In this document: one piece after another, positions 60,828 to 64,000 of the stretch
How positions within the stretch are numbered: position 1 is the stretch's first letter
Layout: each line of letters begins with the position of its first letter
Assembly (NCBI GenBank): GCA_965199175.1
Contig: OZ240684.1
Span: 1,488,001 to 1,552,000 of the forward strand
Direction: 5' to 3'
Source: G963923945 sp965199175
GTDB lineage: Bacteria; Pseudomonadota; Alphaproteobacteria; G963923945
Length of the DNA: 64,000 nucleotides
Translations under genes and position numbers: made by a program
Notes under the pieces: generated by a model
The model's database searches: none
What the model was told of the DNA's origin: nothing
Seen by the model: the letters and a program-made list of their open reading frames with translations, nothing else

Positions 60828-61649
60828 TCAGGCATCATCAATATTTTTCCAGATTTTGCGTTTGACCGCCAATAACATAGCGGTGAGCAAAACAAGGAAA
60901 ATCAGCACTTTTACCCCGAGTTTTTTCCGATCTTCTAATTCAGGCTCAGCCGTCCAGGCCAGGAAAGTGGTGACATCACTGGCCATTTGGGAAATGGTGG
61001 CCGGAGTGCCGTCAGCATACTCAATCAACCCATCCTCAAAAGGCGGTGGCATGGCGATCTGAAAACCCGGAAACGCCGTATTGTAATAACGTCCTTCGGG
61101 GAGATTAAAATCACCCGGTGGCTCCCCGTAACCGGTCAGCAAAGCATAGAGATAATCATCCCCGGATTGACGGGCCTTGACAATCAGGGAGAGATCCGGG
61201 GGAAAAGAACCGTTATTGGCCGCCCGGGCAGCATTATGATTGGGAAAGGGTGATACAAATTTATCCGACGGCAAGGCAGGTCGTTCAAACATATCGCCTT
61301 CGCCATTGGGACCATCCAGAACGTCATATTCGGAAGCAATGGCCTTGATATCGTCAGAATCATAGCCCAAAGCTGCTAAATCGCGATAACTCACATGGCG
61401 GATGCCGTGGCATGCCGAACATACTTCGCGATAAACCTGGAATCCGCGCTGTAGGGCGGTGCGGTCAAAAACCCCGAACGCTCCTTCAAATGACCATTGA
61501 TGATCAGCAACAACCGGAGCATCAGCAGCCGAAACCACAGCAGGAAGCCAGCACAACATGATCAATGCCAGCACCCGACGCCCCCCAAACCAGGGACGTA
61601 TGAACGTAGTGCTGAACGTAGTGCGTGTGACTGTATGCATCCCCATCAT
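60828..61649 (-). CDS. petC: Cytochrome c1
   Basis: 273 residues. Signal segment VLALIMLCWLPAVVSAAD, then the haem site CSACHG (about 77-82) in YREVCSACHGIRHVSYRDLAALGY. The axial Met is in GFQIAMPPPFEDGLIEYADGTPAT, and a C-terminal membrane anchor VLIFLVLLTAMLLAVKRKIW follows. It is part of the bc1 complex, passing electrons to soluble cytochrome c. ATGA overlap with petB. A 12-bp direct repeat (TGAACGTAGTGC, about 61604-61628) lies within its first codons. Confidence 0.97.
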   Translation of the reverse strand: MMGMHTVTRTTFSTTFIRPWFGGRRVLALIMLCWLPAVVSAADAPVVADHQWSFEGAFGVFDRTALQRGFQVYREVCSACHGIRHVSYRDLAALGYDSDDIKAIASEYDVLDGPNGEGDMFERPALPSDKFVSPFPNHNAARAANNGSFPPDLSLIVKARQSGDDYLYALLTGYGEPPGDFNLPEGRYYNTAFPGFQIAMPPPFEDGLIEYADGTPATISQMASDVTTFLAWTAEPELEDRKKLGVKVLIFLVLLTAMLLAVKRKIWKNIDDA

Positions 61650-62938
61650 GTTTTTTTTCGGCCTGTTGACTTGGGCTGAGAGGTTGATCCGGATCGGGTA
61701 TTGGATGCGGATCTGCCACCAAGAACGGCATCAGCAATGCTTCGCGGTGTTGGCCTCACTGATTCATAGCGGGACAATAACGGCAAAATGACCAGGAAAA
61801 ACAGGAAATAGTAAACAGTCGCCAGGCGGCCGATGGTTAAGTATATGCCTTCTGGTGGCTTCATCCCGATCCAGCCAAGCAGCAAACAATTCAGGAAAAA
61901 CAGCCAGAAAAACTGGCGATAAACCGGTCGGAATTTGGCACTGCGCACCGGGTGACGGTCCAGCCATGGCAGGATAAACAAAACCATGACTGCCCCAAAC
62001 ATCAACAACACCCCAAGAAGTTTATCGGGAACCGCCCGTAAAATGGCGTAAAAAGGCAGGAAATACCATTCCGGAACGATATGGGCTGGCGTCACTTGCG
62101 GATCAGCGGGAATATAATTATCCGGCTCGCCGAAAAAATTCGGCGCGAAAAAGACAAAACCCAGATAAATGATCAAAAACACACCAACCCCGTAATAATC
62201 CTTAACGGTATAATATGGATGAAACGGCACGGTATCTTTATCGCTCTTGATATCCAGCCCCAACGGATTGTTGGACTTAACCACATGCAAGGCAACGATA
62301 TGCAGAACCACCACACCCACAATCAAAAACGGGAAAAGGTAATGCAGCGCAAAGAAACGGTTAAGGGTCGGGTTATCGACCGCAGGCCCACCCCATAACA
62401 ACGTAACAATGCTGTCACCAATCAGGGGAAAGGCAGAAAACAAATTGGTGATGACGGTTGCTCCCCAAAAACTCATTTGTCCCCAGGGCAGGACATAGCC
62501 CATAAAAGCAGTCGCCATCATCAGGATCAGAATGACCACCCCAAGAATCCACAGCAATTCGCGCGGTGCCTTAAAAGAACCGTAATAAAGCCCACGGAAC
62601 ATATGAATATAGACCACCAGAAAAAACATCGAGGCCCCATTCATATGGAGGTAGCGAATCAGCCAACCATAATTGACATCACGCATAATCCTTTCGACAC
62701 TATCGAAGGCATAATCGGCATGGGGCGTATATTGAGTGGCCAGAACAACACCGGTGATGATCATCACAATCAGGATAAAGGTAGCCAATGAGCCAAAATT
62801 CCACCAATAATTAAGATTGCGTGGGGCCGGGTATTCCCTCAACTCCTTATTGGCGAAGGTAAAAACCGGCAGCCGGCGATCAATCCATTCAATGATGGAG
62901 TTGGAGGAAGAAGAATCGGGAGGAGTGACTGTGCTCAC
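61646..62938 (-). CDS. petB: Cytochrome b of the bc1 complex
   Basis: 430 residues. Eight membrane helices. Haem ligands lie in RYLHMNGASMFFLVVYIHMFRG and in RFFALHYLFPFLIVGVVVLHIVALH, and the Qo motif PEWYFLPFYAILR is present. The C-terminus has a charged Ser/Lys-rich tail (ASNTRSGSTSQPKSTGRKKT). Middle gene of petABC; it follows petA by 9 bases and overlaps petC by 4. Confidence 0.98.
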   Translation of the reverse strand: MSTVTPPDSSSSNSIIEWIDRRLPVFTFANKELREYPAPRNLNYWWNFGSLATFILIVMIITGVVLATQYTPHADYAFDSVERIMRDVNYGWLIRYLHMNGASMFFLVVYIHMFRGLYYGSFKAPRELLWILGVVILILMMATAFMGYVLPWGQMSFWGATVITNLFSAFPLIGDSIVTLLWGGPAVDNPTLNRFFALHYLFPFLIVGVVVLHIVALHVVKSNNPLGLDIKSDKDTVPFHPYYTVKDYYGVGVFLIIYLGFVFFAPNFFGEPDNYIPADPQVTPAHIVPEWYFLPFYAILRAVPDKLLGVLLMFGAVMVLFILPWLDRHPVRSAKFRPVYRQFFWLFFLNCLLLGWIGMKPPEGIYLTIGRLATVYYFLFFLVILPLLSRYESVRPTPRSIADAVLGGRSASNTRSGSTSQPKSTGRKKT

Positions 62939-62947
62939 ATGAACCTC

Positions 62948-63655
62948 TTAGCCAATGACAATGGTTTCCTGATCAATAAATTCATATGGTGGAACCGCCA
63001 GATCATCTGGTGCCGGTCCGCTACGAATGCGCCCGGAGGTATCGTAATGTGACCCGTGGCAGGGGCAAAACCAGCCGCCGAAATCACCCCGGGAATCCCC
63101 GGGACGCTGCCCCAAAGGAATACAGCCAAGATGGGTACAGATACCGATAACAACCAACCATTGCGGTTCTTTAACCCGGTCTTCATCTGCTTGTGGGTCC
63201 GGTAAATCAGCCAGGGTGACTGACCGTGCCTGGGCAATCTCGGCTGCCGTGCGATGACGGATAAAAACCGGCTTGCCTTGCCATTTGACGGTGATGCTTT
63301 GGCCGATTGCTATTCCGGAAAGATCAACCTCAGTCTTTGATAAGGCCAGAACATCGGCCGATGGATTAAAGCTGTCGATGAAAGGCCAGGATGCCAAAGC
63401 CGCACCCACCGCCGCCACCGACCCGGTCGCCAGCATGAGAAAATCGCGCCGCCCTTCCGGGGGTGTTGTCCCGGATGGTGGCACAGACTTTGGCACAGAT
63501 TTTGATACAGACTTTGGCACAGATTTTGGTCCCGGTTTTGACACGGACTTTGGTCCGGGCCGTGATACCGGTTTCGGGCTGGATTTCGGATTCTTCCGGG
63601 CCGCCGGTTTCGCCGCTTTTCTGACCGGCTTTTTGGTCGCAGATGCTCTAGCCAT
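62948..63655 (-). CDS. petA: Rieske iron-sulfur protein with repetitive N-terminal extension
   Basis: 235 residues. Cluster motifs CTHLGCIPLGQ and CPCHGSHYD near 172 and 195. The twin-arginine start RRDFLMLATGSVAAVGAALASW (about 69-90) is the usual N-terminus of bacterial Rieske proteins. Ahead of it lie about 66 extra residues rich in Lys, Pro and Ser with PKSVPKSVSKSVPKSV repeats (coded at about 63476-63550). These would precede a Tat signal in the cytoplasm; an internal start is conceivable but no ATG stands between. Confidence 0.97.
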   Translation of the reverse strand: MARASATKKPVRKAAKPAARKNPKSSPKPVSRPGPKSVSKPGPKSVPKSVSKSVPKSVPPSGTTPPEGRRDFLMLATGSVAAVGAALASWPFIDSFNPSADVLALSKTEVDLSGIAIGQSITVKWQGKPVFIRHRTAAEIAQARSVTLADLPDPQADEDRVKEPQWLVVIGICTHLGCIPLGQRPGDSRGDFGGWFCPCHGSHYDTSGRIRSGPAPDDLAVPPYEFIDQETIVIG

Positions 63656-64000
63656 GATACATAGTCATCGGAGATAAGATTCTAAAATTCTGAAACCCTG
63701 AACCACACAATATTCAGAATATGATAATGGATCGTACCGGAAAAAATAAAACAAAGATTTTTAAACAGACACAAGTGAGAGAAAGAACAATCAGGATCAT
63801 CACAATCCGGCTCTGGTCTGTTCAGACGGATCACCATCACGTTAAGATAAAACCGTCACGTTAAGACAGAACCATCACGTTAAGATAAAACCATCACATA
63901 AAAATCAAGAGAACTGATAAAACAAAAGAAGACTGATCAAAATAATAAACAGGGCTGATAAACTGTACTCTGTTCATCTGTTCAGCCGGTTCAGCCCGGC
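63656..64000. other. Upstream region of the bc1 operon
   Basis: 345 bases to the window edge. A 19-bp unit GTTAAGATAAAACC(G/A)TCAC is repeated three times at 63841-63897 (partial copies flank it), about 185 bases upstream of petA. No gene is visible. It should contain the petABC promoter. Confidence 0.7.

Noticed and set aside
62081..62791. Two plus-strand frames of about 105 codons
   Set aside because: Antisense shadows of petB, whose haem ligands and helices are complete on the minus strand.

Overview
The window looks like chromosome from an alphaproteobacterium that oxidises formaldehyde through the tetrahydromethanopterin (H4MPT)/methylofuran C1 route. The evidence is a 20 kb block of archaeal-type C1 genes together with a classic alphaproteobacterial housekeeping set: petABC, ffh-rpsP-rimM-trmD-rplS-leuCD, mtaB-ftsY, ispB, a UbiB kinase, ubiG, glyQS and the Calvin/glycolysis genes tkt-pgk-fba-rpe. 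TGA is used as an ordinary stop and TGG as Trp, so the genetic code is standard. I cannot name the genus.

Layout. 1-1083 (minus): a probable accessory module (Beta-family protein cut by the window edge, ImmA/IrrE-type metallopeptidase, small membrane protein). 1285-2132 (minus): a DNA methyltransferase preceded by a coupled 33-codon ORF. 2210-21880: the H4MPT/methylofuran block, with formyltransferase/hydrolase fhcB-A-D-C, a pterin dehydratase, beta-RFAP synthase, mtdB, an ATP-grasp protein, mch, a RimK/MptN-like ligase, a CitG-like protein, fae, a HisA-like protein, MfnD-like and MfnF-like proteins, mfnB, a DUF447 protein, a dihydropteroate-synthase-like protein and a DmrB/AfpA-like flavoprotein. 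Together they cover formaldehyde capture (Fae), oxidation (MtdB, Mch), release of formate (Fhc) and much of the synthesis of both carriers.

22163-30180: apt, a TAXI-TRAP transporter pair, a cytochrome c, a DUF2336 protein and a TetR-type regulator. 30491-31824: a restriction-modification pair whose nuclease has the EcoRI-family catalytic motif but is broken by a 4-bp duplication. 32100-34739: UbiB-like kinase, tRNA-Pro(CGG), polyprenyl diphosphate synthase. 35237-35700: a DUF1902/HicB-like antitoxin with a frameshifted HicA-like toxin. 35919-63655: housekeeping operons, ending in the cytochrome bc1 genes.

The most striking property is at the gene edges. Nearly every intergenic region contains short tandem duplications (10-60 bp, usually 2-4 copies). 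Several copy the start-codon region of the downstream gene, creating upstream decoy starts (clearest at 21858-22054, a 58-bp unit repeated with a chain of overlapping upstream ORFs). Others copy a gene's 3' end (rplS, 246-bp unit) or add in-frame repeats (CitG-like C-terminus, Rieske N-terminus). Other notable points are an in-frame Ser/Gly linker plus amphipathic tail directly after the fae stop codon, an array of CCTTT/AAAGG mini-hairpins in the fae leader, and two divergent genes that share one ATGCAT palindrome as start codons.
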